Of a stretch of DNA of 64,000 nt, positions 6,756 through 15,592 are shown piece by piece. The DNA is from Lacticaseibacillus rhamnosus (GTDB lineage Bacteria; Bacillota; Bacilli; Lactobacillales; Lactobacillaceae): contig NZ_LR134331.1 of the NCBI RefSeq assembly GCF_900636965.1, positions 2,480,001-2,544,000 of the forward strand, in the 5' to 3' direction. The first letter of the stretch is position 1, and each line of letters begins with the position of its first letter. The position numbers and the translations under genes are program-made. The notes under the pieces were generated by a model. The model was not told where the DNA came from. It was given only the letters and a program-made list of their open reading frames with translations, and did no database searches.

Positions 6756-7106
6756 TCATATAAGTAATGAAACCCTTAACCCCGCTACCATCGCCACCAC
6801 CCCCAGCAACACACTCCCCAAAAAATACCCAACAAACACGCGCCACTGCCGATTACGAATCAAAATAAACGCGTCTGCCATAAACGTTGAAAAAGTTGTA
6901 AAGCCACCGCAAAATCCAGTCAGCAACAACACCCGAAAAGCAGAAAACGCGGGCAAGCCAGCTAAAAATCCCGCCAAAAATGCCCCAAGCACATTAATCA
7001 TCATTGTGGCAACCGGTTTTCCGGGCCACAGCATCCGCCCTAACACCGTCAGCAAATACCGACAAACAGCTCCCACACCAGCACCAATTCCGACCAAAAT
7101 TACCAT
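6756..7106 (-). CDS. crcB: Fluoride channel CrcB/Fluc, second subunit
   Basis: 116 residues, four hydrophobic helices. It carries the Fluc signature GFCGGFTTFSTFMAD around residue 65 (the phenylalanine box and TTFST polar track) and an early ARG-type region GAGVGAVCRYLL. Fluc proteins export fluoride passively as dual-topology dimers. When two genes are adjacent, as here, they usually encode opposite-facing halves of a heterodimer. Its start overlaps the upstream gene by 7 bases and AAAGGATAAAAGCTC supplies a ribosome site. Confidence 0.93.
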   Translation of the reverse strand: MVILVGIGAGVGAVCRYLLTVLGRMLWPGKPVATMMINVLGAFLAGFLAGLPAFSAFRVLLLTGFCGGFTTFSTFMADAFILIRNRQWRVFVGYFLGSVLLGVVAMVAGLRVSLLI

Positions 7107-7510
7107 GAGCTTTTATCCTTTCGTGGTAGCCATTTTGCAACAAAGAATCCGCCAGCTGCTGCCAGCAGTCCGCCGATAAGATTTAAGCTTAGCAACACGA
7201 ACGCATAGACCGCATGCGTTGCCACCAAATTAACAAAGTCCAGCATAAGCGTCGAAAAGGTCGTAAACCCACCGATTACCCCTGTTCCAATGCCTAACAA
7301 CAGCCACTCTGGCAAGTCAAATCTCATGTCTAGCCCATAAGTCGTAAACGCCAGCAGAAAACTGCCCAATAAGTTCACAATTGTCGTACCCACCATGGTT
7401 TGACCGTCCATCGTGACTGAACTAAGGCCATATCGCATGACCCCGCCGAAAAAACCACCGACAAATACTGCCAGCACCCAACTAAGCCTTACTTGTTCCC
7501 GTTGTTGCAT
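7100..7510 (-). CDS. crcB: Fluoride channel CrcB/Fluc, first subunit
   Basis: 136 residues, four helices. Signature GTGVIGGFTTFSTLMLD near residue 75, Asn in TTIVNLLGSF in helix 2, and GGFFGGVMRYGLSS near the N-terminus. Ribosome site GAAAGGAGC before ATG at 7510. It leads the two-gene operon directly below the fluoride riboswitch, which assigns the substrate with high confidence. Confidence 0.94.
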   Translation of the reverse strand: MQQREQVRLSWVLAVFVGGFFGGVMRYGLSSVTMDGQTMVGTTIVNLLGSFLLAFTTYGLDMRFDLPEWLLLGIGTGVIGGFTTFSTLMLDFVNLVATHAVYAFVLLSLNLIGGLLAAAGGFFVAKWLPRKDKSSW

Positions 7511-7553
7511 AGATTGCTCCTTTCTTCATCCGCGCGTTGCCGTACATGTGTCC

Positions 7554-7625
7554 AAAAAAAGACACCTACCCCGTTAATTACAAGGTAGGTGTCATCAACT
7601 TACGTATAGGCGAACACCATCGCCA
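7554..7625 (-). promoter_or_regulatory. Fluoride riboswitch with intrinsic terminator
   Basis: On the minus strand GGCGATGGTGTTCGCC (around 7624-7609) is the hallmark of the crcB-motif fluoride aptamer, followed by TATACG. The sequence then enters a terminator: GACACCTACC/GGTAGGTGTC arms (7561-7570 and 7584-7593) with seven T residues (7560-7554). The layout fits a transcriptional ON switch, where fluoride stabilises the aptamer and prevents termination before the crcB pair. Confidence 0.93.
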
Positions 7626-8013
7626 TTTAATTCATTGAAATTATATCAAATAATTGCATGGGAAAACAGCGCCGGAAAGTGATTGATTTTCCACTGTAGA
7701 CAAACATGACGCAGATTAGCTTATACCCAGCTGACCGACTGCCAACCCAAAATACTTGCCACAGTAAAAAGCCCGCGCTGCAACAAACAGTCCGGACTTT
7801 TTAATTTCAGTCGAAGTCAGTGAACGCGCACTGACTTTCGGCTTTAAAATGGTACCCGCTTATCACGGGAAAGTCATTCAGTCGAAACTAAGAAAACATG
7901 GGAGTGTTGTCACTATCGACATGACTTAAAAACGCTATTTTGGAGAAATGACGTTAGCAGCATTATTTGATGTTGTCACCATGGTTAGTCTACCAAGTCG
8001 AGCGATCGCTTGG
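7626..8013. other. Intergenic, contains terminator-like hairpins
   Basis: Between the riboswitch and the GPH transporter stop there is an AAAAAGCCCG / CCGGACTTTTT hairpin (about 7765-7803), a plausible bidirectional terminator. A second dyad AAGTCAGTG/CACTGACTT (7814-7837) follows. The plus-strand frame starting at 7948 is the antisense shadow of the transporter. No gene seen. Confidence 0.55.
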
Positions 8014-9528
8014 TCACACAATATTATTGTGCCCCCAGAGTTGGTCGTAACCAAAGCCAGTCAGATCTTCAACTTTTGCTTTGACGGCGGGATCAACATC
8101 CGCCATCTTGCCGCCTGCCTTCAAGCGATCGATTTCATCACGAAGGATCTTGTGATTTTCACGATCCAACTTAAAGAAGTAGGAAGTAACAAACGCGAGT
8201 AACAGCATTAACGTTGTACCAACTAACATCCAGATGATTAAACCGTTTATCGCAGCGGCACTTTGCGTCTTGGCGCCTTCATTGAATCCAAATGCTGATA
8301 AAACAATCCCGGTTAAAAATGGTGCCAGCGCGGAAGTTGTCTTCCGAGCAAAGGTCATAATACCGGCAAAGATACCTTCGCGCCGTTGCTTGGTGACCAT
8401 TTCGTCCACATCAGGAATGAACGTGTAAACAGTCCATGGCACATAGCCGGTACCGGAGTTTGAAATGCCCCAAGTTACCTGAAGTGCATATAAGGTCATG
8501 ATGCCCCAGCTAGTCGCAGCTGCTTGGCCATAGTACAAACCGGCGTAGCAAGCAACCGTGAAGAACATCATTGCATACATAATCCGCAATAACTTGGAAG
8601 GTCCAAGTTTGCTCATGATCTTTGGCCATACCAAGTTACATGGGATCCCGATAATGGAACCAAACGTCAAAATATTGGAAGCTTCAGTCGGATTGCTCTG
8701 CATGGCATAGACAATGTAAAACACATAGGTTGCCCCGACAATATCACGTGCTGTAAATGAACTCAGATAAATAACTAAGTGAAGTGCAAAGGATTTAATC
8801 CGGAAGACCGAACCCATATCCTTAATCATGTTCCAAAGCGATACTAAAGGATTTTCGCCTTTATGACTGCTTTCTTCAATAATAGCTTTACGTTCTTCCG
8901 GCGTTCCATCTGTCTCACGTTCAAAGGTTGAGAAGTACGTCAAGCCAATGGCAAGAATGAAGACGATAGCAAGAATGATCCCGATGGTTAAGAATGCGTT
9001 TGGATTATTTTTACCCATAATGGCAAAGACGCGACCTGGCAGCCATGAAGCAAGGAAGGTTGCTAAAGCTGACCAAAGCATCCGCGAACTGGATAAACGT
9101 GACTTCATATCATAATCATCTGTCATTTCAGCGGCCAGCGTCTCGTATGGAATCATAACCAACGCTGTGAAAGCTTCCATGAGCAGGTATGTGAAAAGAT
9201 AAAACCAGAAGCCCATATGTGAAATCCAGATAATGACATAGATAAACATCAGCGGAATGGAAATTAGCAGGAAGAATCTTCTGCGACCAAACTTCCGTCC
9301 TAATTTAGTTGCACCGAAGTGATCCGTTAAGTAACCCATCAAAGGACTAATAAAGGAATCAGCCACACGTGCAATCGCAAGGATCGTACCTCCAAGCACT
9401 GGAGATAATCCGCCAAAGGATGTGTAGAAAAACAACATCCATGTGGAGGCAACGGTTAGGGCCCCATTACCAAATAAATCTGCGGCACCGTAACCAATAA
9501 CATTACGCCACCTGACTTTTCTCTTCAC
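8014..9528 (-). CDS. GPH-family sugar:cation symporter (MFS)
   Basis: 504 residues from GTG at 9528, chosen for the GGGAGG site 8 bases upstream; ten upstream in-frame residues lack one. About 12 hydrophobic helices. The segment SPLMGYLTDHFGATKLGRKFGRRR between helices 2 and 3 is the diagnostic glycoside-pentoside-hexuronide:cation signature. A further loop FIPDVDEMVTKQRREGIFAG is also typical. It is divergent from the alpha-L-rhamnosidase gene, so a rhamnoside or rhamnose-containing glycoside is a likely substrate (inference). A cre-like site lies just upstream. Confidence 0.88.
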   Translation of the reverse strand: MKRKVRWRNVIGYGAADLFGNGALTVASTWMLFFYTSFGGLSPVLGGTILAIARVADSFISPLMGYLTDHFGATKLGRKFGRRRFFLLISIPLMFIYVIIWISHMGFWFYLFTYLLMEAFTALVMIPYETLAAEMTDDYDMKSRLSSSRMLWSALATFLASWLPGRVFAIMGKNNPNAFLTIGIILAIVFILAIGLTYFSTFERETDGTPEERKAIIEESSHKGENPLVSLWNMIKDMGSVFRIKSFALHLVIYLSSFTARDIVGATYVFYIVYAMQSNPTEASNILTFGSIIGIPCNLVWPKIMSKLGPSKLLRIMYAMMFFTVACYAGLYYGQAAATSWGIMTLYALQVTWGISNSGTGYVPWTVYTFIPDVDEMVTKQRREGIFAGIMTFARKTTSALAPFLTGIVLSAFGFNEGAKTQSAAAINGLIIWMLVGTTLMLLLAFVTSYFFKLDRENHKILRDEIDRLKAGGKMADVDPAVKAKVEDLTGFGYDQLWGHNNIV

Positions 9529-9577
9529 GATGAAAACCTCCCATTTAATTAGCAACAAATAGTGATTCGGTTCTTTT

Positions 9578-9591
9578 CGTAAACGTTTACA
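9578..9591. promoter_or_regulatory. cre-like / LacI-family operator upstream of the symporter gene
   Basis: CGTAAACGTTTACA (minus: TGTAAACGTTTACG) is a near-perfect palindrome matching the CcpA cre consensus TGWAANCGNTNWCA at all but one position. It lies about 50 bases before the transporter start. A local LacI-family regulator could bind instead; none is encoded here. Confidence 0.7.
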
Positions 9592-9668
9592 AAAATGAGG
9601 TTAACACCACTTTCGTAAAATCGCTATCTAAATTTGACTATTTTAGTAAAATCAGCGCGATTGCTAAT

Positions 9669-9694
9669 GATATGTCCCAAAATAAGGACATATC
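9669..9694. promoter_or_regulatory. Perfect 9-bp inverted repeat in the divergent promoter region
   Basis: GATATGTCC (9669-9677) and GGACATATC (9686-9694) with an 8-base spacer, in the 637-base region between the divergent symporter and rhamnosidase genes. No T-tract follows, so an operator for a pathway regulator is more likely than a terminator. Regulator unknown. Confidence 0.5.
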
Positions 9695-10075
9695 TACAGA
9701 ATCAGAATTAGTTTTGGCCTTTTAACCCTCTTCATGTTCTCGTCGCTTATCAATACCATTATACAAATCGGAATCACCTATTTGTGTTCTTGATCGTTGT
9801 ATATGCTGTTGTAGATTTTTGTGAAATTTACAGCAAATGAAAAATAATATCTAGACCAGTTTTGCAAACGATGACGCTTTTTCTTTGTATATTCAGGATT
9901 TCGTGACGTCCATCTGATCGATTCAGTAGTACTTTTAACGCATCTTTATTAGCAAAATGATTTTTAGGGACATCAATCTAGCAAGTTTGGGACAAATCTC
10001 CATCTATGAAAAGGCAAGATTTTAAGCAATAACTGATATCACGCATTTCATAACTTCATATTAAAAGCGACTTTT

Positions 10076-10089
10076 AGTAAACGCTTAAA
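10076..10089 (+). promoter_or_regulatory. Second cre-like half-palindrome before the rhamnosidase gene
   Basis: AGTAAACGCTTAAA retains the central AAACGCTT core of cre but has imperfect ends. It lies about 77 bases before the rhamnosidase start, suggesting that both divergent genes are under catabolite control. Confidence 0.45.
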
Positions 10090-10165
10090 TACCATATTGC
10101 ATTTTCAATTTTTAAAAAGTACGCTAAAAAAAAGAGCGTTTTACTTAAAAAGGAGCTAATTAGAC

Positions 10166-12889
10166 ATGCCAAATATAACACCATCGTTACTCGCGCCGGA
10201 TCATCTGCGCGTTAACTTGCAACATTTTGCTTATAACGTCCAAACGCAACCGCATTTCAGCTGGTGGAACCACAGCAATCGCACCGGAGCATCGCAAAGC
10301 GCGTATCAGCTTACGGTCTTTCAGCGCCTTCAGGATCGTCAGGATCATAAATATTTGTACGATAGTGGTTGGGTAACGAGTTCGAATAATACCGCGGTGA
10401 CGGCTGCAAAGTTATCCGATCAACTCGTTGCTGGTCAATTGTATTATTGGCAAGTGCGCATCAAAGACAACGCCGGAAATATCAGTGACTTCTCCCAGCC
10501 TGCCAAACTGATCTGTGCCGATCCGTCGCTACCGGTTAAGCATGGCATCTGGCGCCAACCTCAACCCAAAACGGCCCAAGAGCTGGCACACATCGGTCAG
10601 GTTGTCTTTTTGCGCAGCCCTCAACTCAAAATCAATCTGAGCGAGGTTGATACTGCCGTCATTGTTGCGGTGGCCCGGGGTAATGAACCGGTTTTTGCTC
10701 AAAGTTTCGATCTTTATCTCAATGGTCATTGTCTGGGGGTTGGCTCGGCTCGCCAACAGGAACACGATCATGGAACAGAAAAAACAGCTATTTACTATAA
10801 CGTTTATGAAGCTACCGATTTTTTGCAAGACGGGGCGAATACCGTTGCAGCCTTGGCCACTGCAAGTTCAGATAGGCAGGCATTCTGGTGCCAGCTGATC
10901 CTGTATAAACATGACGGAACGAAAGAAGTTGCCACGACCACTGACAACACCTGGCGCGCATTAGATGGCAGCAGTGCCTTTGGCGATTATGGCGTTAAGA
11001 TCAGAACCCAATATTTCGGTATGGTCAGTGAAAATATCGACATGCGTTACTATCCTCAGAACTGGACCAGCAGCGCATTTGACGATCATAATTGGCCGCT
11101 TGCATGGCAGAATCCTCACCAAATGATTGCCGACAATGAAGTGCTGGTGCCATTTCGAAGCGAAAATACCGAACGCGTGGAAGTGCATGATCGCAATAAA
11201 CGGGTGCTCACTTTTTCCGATCAAAACTATCTGTTGGACTTGGGAAAAGAGATCATTGGCGGGCTAAAGGTCAATCTGTTCAGTGCCTTCGATCAGCGTG
11301 TCACCGTGATGATGGGTGAACAACTAAATGAAGACGGCCACGTCCGGCATGAGATGGCGTGCGGACCTGATTACATCGAAAACTGGACGCTTGTAAAAGG
11401 ACAGAATCAATTCACCACTTTACAAATGAAAAACTTCCGCTATGTTGAACTGTTAGGATTTGAAGGTGATTTGCCGCTTGATGCCATTAATGGTTGGGCC
11501 CTGCAACAAGCATTTCCGGATAATGAGAGCCAGTTTGATAGTGACAGTGAGTTGTTAAATCGTGAGTACGAGTTGTCGAAGTATACGATCAAGGCGACGA
11601 ATCAGGATGTTTTTGTCGACTCACAAGCACGCGAACGCCGGCCGTATGAAGGCGATCTCCTTGTCAATGCCAATACGAGTTATAGTGTCTCCTCAAACTA
11701 CTCACTGGCTAGGCATTCTCTGGATTATTTAATTGACAATCCAACCTGGCCCGAAGATTACAAACTGTTCGCAATTGAAATGGCTTGGCTTGATTATCTC
11801 TATACCGGTGATGATGATTTACTGCAGACTCGTTACACTGACTTGCAGTACAAGCTAAATCGCGGTAAGTCCGCAGAAAGTTTTGACGGCGCTTCGCAAA
11901 GTTTCACTGGTTCGCTGAAGAACAGCCAAGGTGTCGACAATTTTGACGCTGCAGTCGGCTTGGTCACCAACGATGGGCTGGTGGACTGGCCGATTTCCGA
12001 ACGTGACGGCTTTGTGGAAGGTACTTACAATACGCCATTTAACGCGATTTTCCATGGTGCTTACGCGACGATGGCCAAAATTGCGCGCGTCCTTCATCAT
12101 CCTGATGACGCTGACCGTTACCAAAAACGAGCGGAAATCATTAAGACGAATCTGATTGATAAATTATATGACCCGCAAACAGGCCGGTTCTTCGATTCGT
12201 TAACCGCGGATCTATCTGTCAATCGCCATACATCACATCACGCGTCTGCTTACGCGCTTTGCTATGGCGTTTATACTGATCAGAATATGGCCGATCGGTT
12301 AAGTCATTTTGTCGCCAATAATGGTCATTTTGTCGGTAGTATCTACTTTATCTACTTCATGCTCAAAGGACTCTTTGAAGCCGGTCACGCAGCCGACGCC
12401 ATCACGCTGTTGACCGACCCTGACAACCACAAGGATCATAAGTCATTTGCGGCGATTTTAGACAGCTTAAAAGCAACCATTGCCCCGGAAGCTTGGAGTA
12501 ATGCGTACAAGCCAAATCTCACCTTATCCCATCCGTGGGGCGCCACTCCCGGCTTAACGATTGTTCAAGGGGTCTTTGGCATCGTGCCGCTCGCGCCTGG
12601 ATTTACAACCTTCAGAGTCAAAGTTCGCCCTGGCAATTTGAAGCACTTAGATCTCACGACGCCATCAGTCAAGGGACTTATCACCCTGCATTATCGTCAC
12701 GAGCCAACACACCAGATGCTTGACGTAACCGTGCCAATGAATACCACCGCACAAGTTGAATTACCTGATGATGCCCAGGCCATTGTCGTTCACGACCAGT
12801 ACGGAAAAGACTGGACCGCTTCGATCGAACATGACCACGACACCTTAACCATCCCCATGGGTCGCTATCAGATTCAATATCAAGCTTAG
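10166..12889 (+). CDS. Alpha-L-rhamnosidase, GH78 family
   Basis: 907 residues, a usual length for the family. An N-terminal beta domain carries YDSGWVTSSNNT and YYWQVRIKDNAG (residues about 65-110). A carbohydrate-binding beta-sandwich follows, with IYYNVYEATDFLQDG and YFGMVSENIDMR (about 200-300). The (alpha/alpha)6 catalytic domain starts near 440; DSQARERRPYEGD at about 485 corresponds to the acidic active-site strand of GH78. The C-terminal part has LSHPWGATPG and GIVPLAPGF. No signal peptide, so it should act on imported rhamnosides, matching the divergent GPH symporter. Ribosome site AAAAGGAGC. Aglycone specificity cannot be told. Confidence 0.92.
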   Translation: MPNITPSLLAPDHLRVNLQHFAYNVQTQPHFSWWNHSNRTGASQSAYQLTVFQRLQDRQDHKYLYDSGWVTSSNNTAVTAAKLSDQLVAGQLYYWQVRIKDNAGNISDFSQPAKLICADPSLPVKHGIWRQPQPKTAQELAHIGQVVFLRSPQLKINLSEVDTAVIVAVARGNEPVFAQSFDLYLNGHCLGVGSARQQEHDHGTEKTAIYYNVYEATDFLQDGANTVAALATASSDRQAFWCQLILYKHDGTKEVATTTDNTWRALDGSSAFGDYGVKIRTQYFGMVSENIDMRYYPQNWTSSAFDDHNWPLAWQNPHQMIADNEVLVPFRSENTERVEVHDRNKRVLTFSDQNYLLDLGKEIIGGLKVNLFSAFDQRVTVMMGEQLNEDGHVRHEMACGPDYIENWTLVKGQNQFTTLQMKNFRYVELLGFEGDLPLDAINGWALQQAFPDNESQFDSDSELLNREYELSKYTIKATNQDVFVDSQARERRPYEGDLLVNANTSYSVSSNYSLARHSLDYLIDNPTWPEDYKLFAIEMAWLDYLYTGDDDLLQTRYTDLQYKLNRGKSAESFDGASQSFTGSLKNSQGVDNFDAAVGLVTNDGLVDWPISERDGFVEGTYNTPFNAIFHGAYATMAKIARVLHHPDDADRYQKRAEIIKTNLIDKLYDPQTGRFFDSLTADLSVNRHTSHHASAYALCYGVYTDQNMADRLSHFVANNGHFVGSIYFIYFMLKGLFEAGHAADAITLLTDPDNHKDHKSFAAILDSLKATIAPEAWSNAYKPNLTLSHPWGATPGLTIVQGVFGIVPLAPGFTTFRVKVRPGNLKHLDLTTPSVKGLITLHYRHEPTHQMLDVTVPMNTTAQVELPDDAQAIVVHDQYGKDWTASIEHDHDTLTIPMGRYQIQYQA

Positions 12890-12939
12890 TGTCTACCAAT
12901 CTTAAGTTTTCACGACTTTTGTCAATTTTACATTAAACA

Positions 12940-12980
12940 AAAACCAGCTAGGCAGCAATTGACTGTCGAGCTGGTTTTTT
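12940..12980 (+). terminator. Intrinsic terminator of the rhamnosidase gene
   Basis: AAACCAGCT (from 12941) pairs with AGCTGGTTT, followed by a T-run ending at 12980. Confidence 0.88.
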
Positions 12981-12985
12981 GTGTG

Positions 12986-13065
12986 GTGAGAGCGAGCCGG
13001 CGCGATTAGAAGTCGGAGTGTAAGCGTCCTTACACGCAGATCCCTGAGCTGGTGAACGCGTTATG
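12986..13065 (+). repeat. Terminator-associated repeat, copy B (shortened)
   Basis: Begins GTGAGAGCGAGCCGGCGCG and has GGAGTGTAAGCG. It jumps directly to CTTACACGCAG and ends CGCGTTATGG, so the central palindrome present at 30196-30316 is deleted. It starts 5 bases after the U-tract of the rhamnosidase terminator, in the same polarity. Confidence 0.8.
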
Positions 13066-13095
13066 GTTGTTGCCGACTGAATCATCTAGCTGGTT

Positions 13096-14070
13096 TTAAT
13101 TGGAATCGCTGACCAAAGTTGTCTTCATATCAACCTTCGTCGTGATAACCCCATCCTGATAAAACACATCGGCAATGGCGTTTTCTTCTGCCACAATGCT
13201 ACTGTTGGCACTAATCAGCGTCATGGAATAGGTGCGCCGTTCTACCATCTTTTTAATCACTTCATCGGAGAGATTCAGGGTTTTACTGAGCATCGCAATG
13301 AGTTGCGTATGATGGCTATTGGCCCAAGTCATATCGTCATTTAGTTCAGTCGTCAGTAACTTACTTAATGATGTATGGGTCTTGGCATAGCTCTGGGTTG
13401 AAATCAGGAAATCACGGTTCTTGGTCAAGCCGGTGCCGTTGGTCAACAGCTTAGCACCTTGATTGACTTGGGCCGTTGACGTATATGGATCCCAGGTAAC
13501 CCATGCATCGACGCTACCTTTAGCAAATGCAACCGAGGCCGAACTTTGATCCATGTTCACCAGTTTCACATCACTGGTGCTGAGTCCGGCTTTCTTGAGC
13601 GCCTGGATGATAAGGTACTGGGCGGCAGTGCCTTTTTGATACGCAATGGTCTTGCCCTTTAATTGCTCAAGACTGGTGATGCCGCTATTTTTACCAACCA
13701 AAATACCACTACCATATTCTTTGGTGGCCCCAGCGGCAATTAGTGCAATGTCCGTGCCAGTTGCTTTGGCAGTTACAGGCGGCGTATCCCCGACCCGCGC
13801 ATAGTCGATGGCACCGCTTTTAAGTGCCGTCATCAAGGCTGCCCCGTCAGAGAACTCCTTGAACTCAACCTGATAGCCTTTAGCTTTCAACTTTTTGGCT
13901 AATTCGCCGCGCTGCCGGGCAATGTCGACAGGATCGGCTTTTTGATAGCCAATCGTGACGGTCTCAAGGTTGCTCGATGCCGTGGTGGTTTGAGTATAAC
14001 CGTAAACCGCCACGCTCAGCCAAGCAACTAAGCCCACTAACAATAAAACCAGTCGTAACTTACGCTTCAT
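13096..14070 (-). CDS. ssuA: ABC transporter substrate-binding protein, SsuA/TauA type
   Basis: 324 residues. N-terminal hydrophobic segment RLVLLLVGLVAWLSVAVYG without a lipobox cysteine, so it is probably membrane-anchored rather than a lipoprotein, which is unusual for a Gram-positive binding protein. The body has VTIGYQKADPVDIARQRGEL, ALMTALKSGAIDYARVGDTPP and ASVAFAKGSVDAWVTWDPY, typical of the aliphatic sulfonate/nitrate/taurine (NMT1-like) family. It is the last gene of a five-gene operon and overlaps the ligase stop by 11 bases. The substrate is not established; the embedded ligase suggests an organic acid or acyl compound may be handled. Confidence 0.87.
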   Translation of the reverse strand: MKRKLRLVLLLVGLVAWLSVAVYGYTQTTTASSNLETVTIGYQKADPVDIARQRGELAKKLKAKGYQVEFKEFSDGAALMTALKSGAIDYARVGDTPPVTAKATGTDIALIAAGATKEYGSGILVGKNSGITSLEQLKGKTIAYQKGTAAQYLIIQALKKAGLSTSDVKLVNMDQSSASVAFAKGSVDAWVTWDPYTSTAQVNQGAKLLTNGTGLTKNRDFLISTQSYAKTHTSLSKLLTTELNDDMTWANSHHTQLIAMLSKTLNLSDEVIKKMVERRTYSMTLISANSSIVAEENAIADVFYQDGVITTKVDMKTTLVSDSN

Positions 14071-15592
14071 ATAGCTTCCCGCCTTGCATTAATTGTTTGC
14101 GGAGTTTCGGCCGCAGCACCTTACCAGTAGCATTCACCGGAAAAGCTTTGACAAAAACGACTTCGGTTGGGCATTCATAAGCGGCTAAATGTCGACGGGC
14201 AAAATTGAGTAAATCAAGCTTGGCCTTTTGCGGGTCTTCCGTGGCATCTTGGCGAATGACAACGGCTGTGACCGCTTCACCATATAAATTATCCGGTAAG
14301 CCGATAACCGCCACTTGGGCAACCCAGTCCAGTTCGTTTAGAACATTTTCGACTTTGGCTGGGGCCACTTTTTCACCACCGCGGTTAATCATTTCTTTGC
14401 GTCGGCCTTTGACAAACAGATACCCATCCTGATCCAGATATCCGAGGTCGCCGGTTAGAAACCAGCCATTTTCAAAAGATTCCGGGTGTGGCTCAAGATA
14501 ATCATGAATAACGTGATCGCCACGCAGAACGATTTCGCCTTCAACAAATGGCTTTTTGGTAAAGGTGCCATCCGCTAATTTGATTCGCAACTCAGTCCCC
14601 ACCGGCTTACCGGCTGAACCGATTTTCGGGGCATGAATCGGATTAAGCGTACTTTGACTAGCCGTCTCAGTCATGCCGTAGCCTTCCAGAACCTGAGTGT
14701 GAAAATGCGACTGAAAGGCGACCAGTTTATCTTCTGGTAATGCAAAGGACGAGCTGCGGACAAAGCGTAAATGAATGTTGCTGTGATAAGCCGCTAACGC
14801 CTGTTGATTCATCAGCAAGATTGAAATGATCGTCGGAACCACCGAGACCCACGTGACATGATTGGTTTCAATCGTCGGCCAGAATCCCGAGGCGGAAAAC
14901 TTCGGCGCAATCACCAGCTTACCGCCTGACAACCTAGTAGCAAGTACCGAGATGACCTGGGCATTAATATGAAACATCGGCATGACCACCATCGCGGTAT
15001 CATCCGGCGATAGTTCGTGACTCTTGGCATCATGAAGCGCAGCATTTAATAACATCCGGTGCGTCAAGCCGACTCGTTTAGGTTTGCCCGTGGTCCCGGA
15101 AGTGTTGAGGATTAATGCCAAGTCGTCCTCTTGTGGTCGTGCTTGAGGGGCATTAATCCGATAAGCCAACTGACTCGCATCGGTCAGGATTGCCAACTCG
15201 GAAATGGTATGCAGTTGCACTTTCTCCCATGGAACTAACGGGGCTTCTAAGGATTTACCCACTGCTGGCAATGTGATGACGGCTTGATAGTGGTAGGTTT
15301 CCCATTCTGCCAACAATTCCGGTAGCGGGGTTTTGGCAGCAATCGGATGAGCAACAGCCCCAATTTCCCAGAGCGCCTGATTAAGCGGTAAAAAGACCGG
15401 CGAATTCGGTAAAGCAATTAAGACTTGGTCACCTGCGCCAATTTTCTGCTCAGCAAACTGATCACGTAACGCGGCAACATCTTCTTCCAAATCGCGTCCG
15501 GTGTACCAAGTATTGGCCTCAACGGATTTGACTAACGGGTAATCACGATGATTGATGAGATTCTGAGATAACTGATCGGTGAGTTTGCTCAT
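14060..15592 (-). CDS. Acyl-CoA synthetase / AMP-dependent ligase
   Basis: 510 residues, complete ANL-superfamily enzyme. The P-loop-like motif ILNTSGTTGKPKRVGLTHR is near residue 165, GYGMTETAS near 303, and WFLTGDLGYLDQDGYLFVKGRRKEM-type A7/A8 motifs near 380-405. The A10 lysine motif VNATGKVLRPKLRK is near residue 490. It should activate a carboxylate with ATP and pass it to CoA or another thiol; the acid is unknown (oxalate/medium-chain ligase-like in style). Start at 15592 has an excellent AAAGGAG site even though it overlaps the acyltransferase gene by 50 bases, showing tight co-evolution. Sits inside a sulfonate-type importer operon, which is unusual. Confidence 0.88.
   Translation of the reverse strand: MSKLTDQLSQNLINHRDYPLVKSVEANTWYTGRDLEEDVAALRDQFAEQKIGAGDQVLIALPNSPVFLPLNQALWEIGAVAHPIAAKTPLPELLAEWETYHYQAVITLPAVGKSLEAPLVPWEKVQLHTISELAILTDASQLAYRINAPQARPQEDDLALILNTSGTTGKPKRVGLTHRMLLNAALHDAKSHELSPDDTAMVVMPMFHINAQVISVLATRLSGGKLVIAPKFSASGFWPTIETNHVTWVSVVPTIISILLMNQQALAAYHSNIHLRFVRSSSFALPEDKLVAFQSHFHTQVLEGYGMTETASQSTLNPIHAPKIGSAGKPVGTELRIKLADGTFTKKPFVEGEIVLRGDHVIHDYLEPHPESFENGWFLTGDLGYLDQDGYLFVKGRRKEMINRGGEKVAPAKVENVLNELDWVAQVAVIGLPDNLYGEAVTAVVIRQDATEDPQKAKLDLLNFARRHLAAYECPTEVVFVKAFPVNATGKVLRPKLRKQLMQGGKLYEA

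Noticed and set aside
11855-12155. Frames of 74-89 codons on both strands inside the rhamnosidase gene
   Set aside because: Alternative-frame shadows of a long, well-supported coding sequence.
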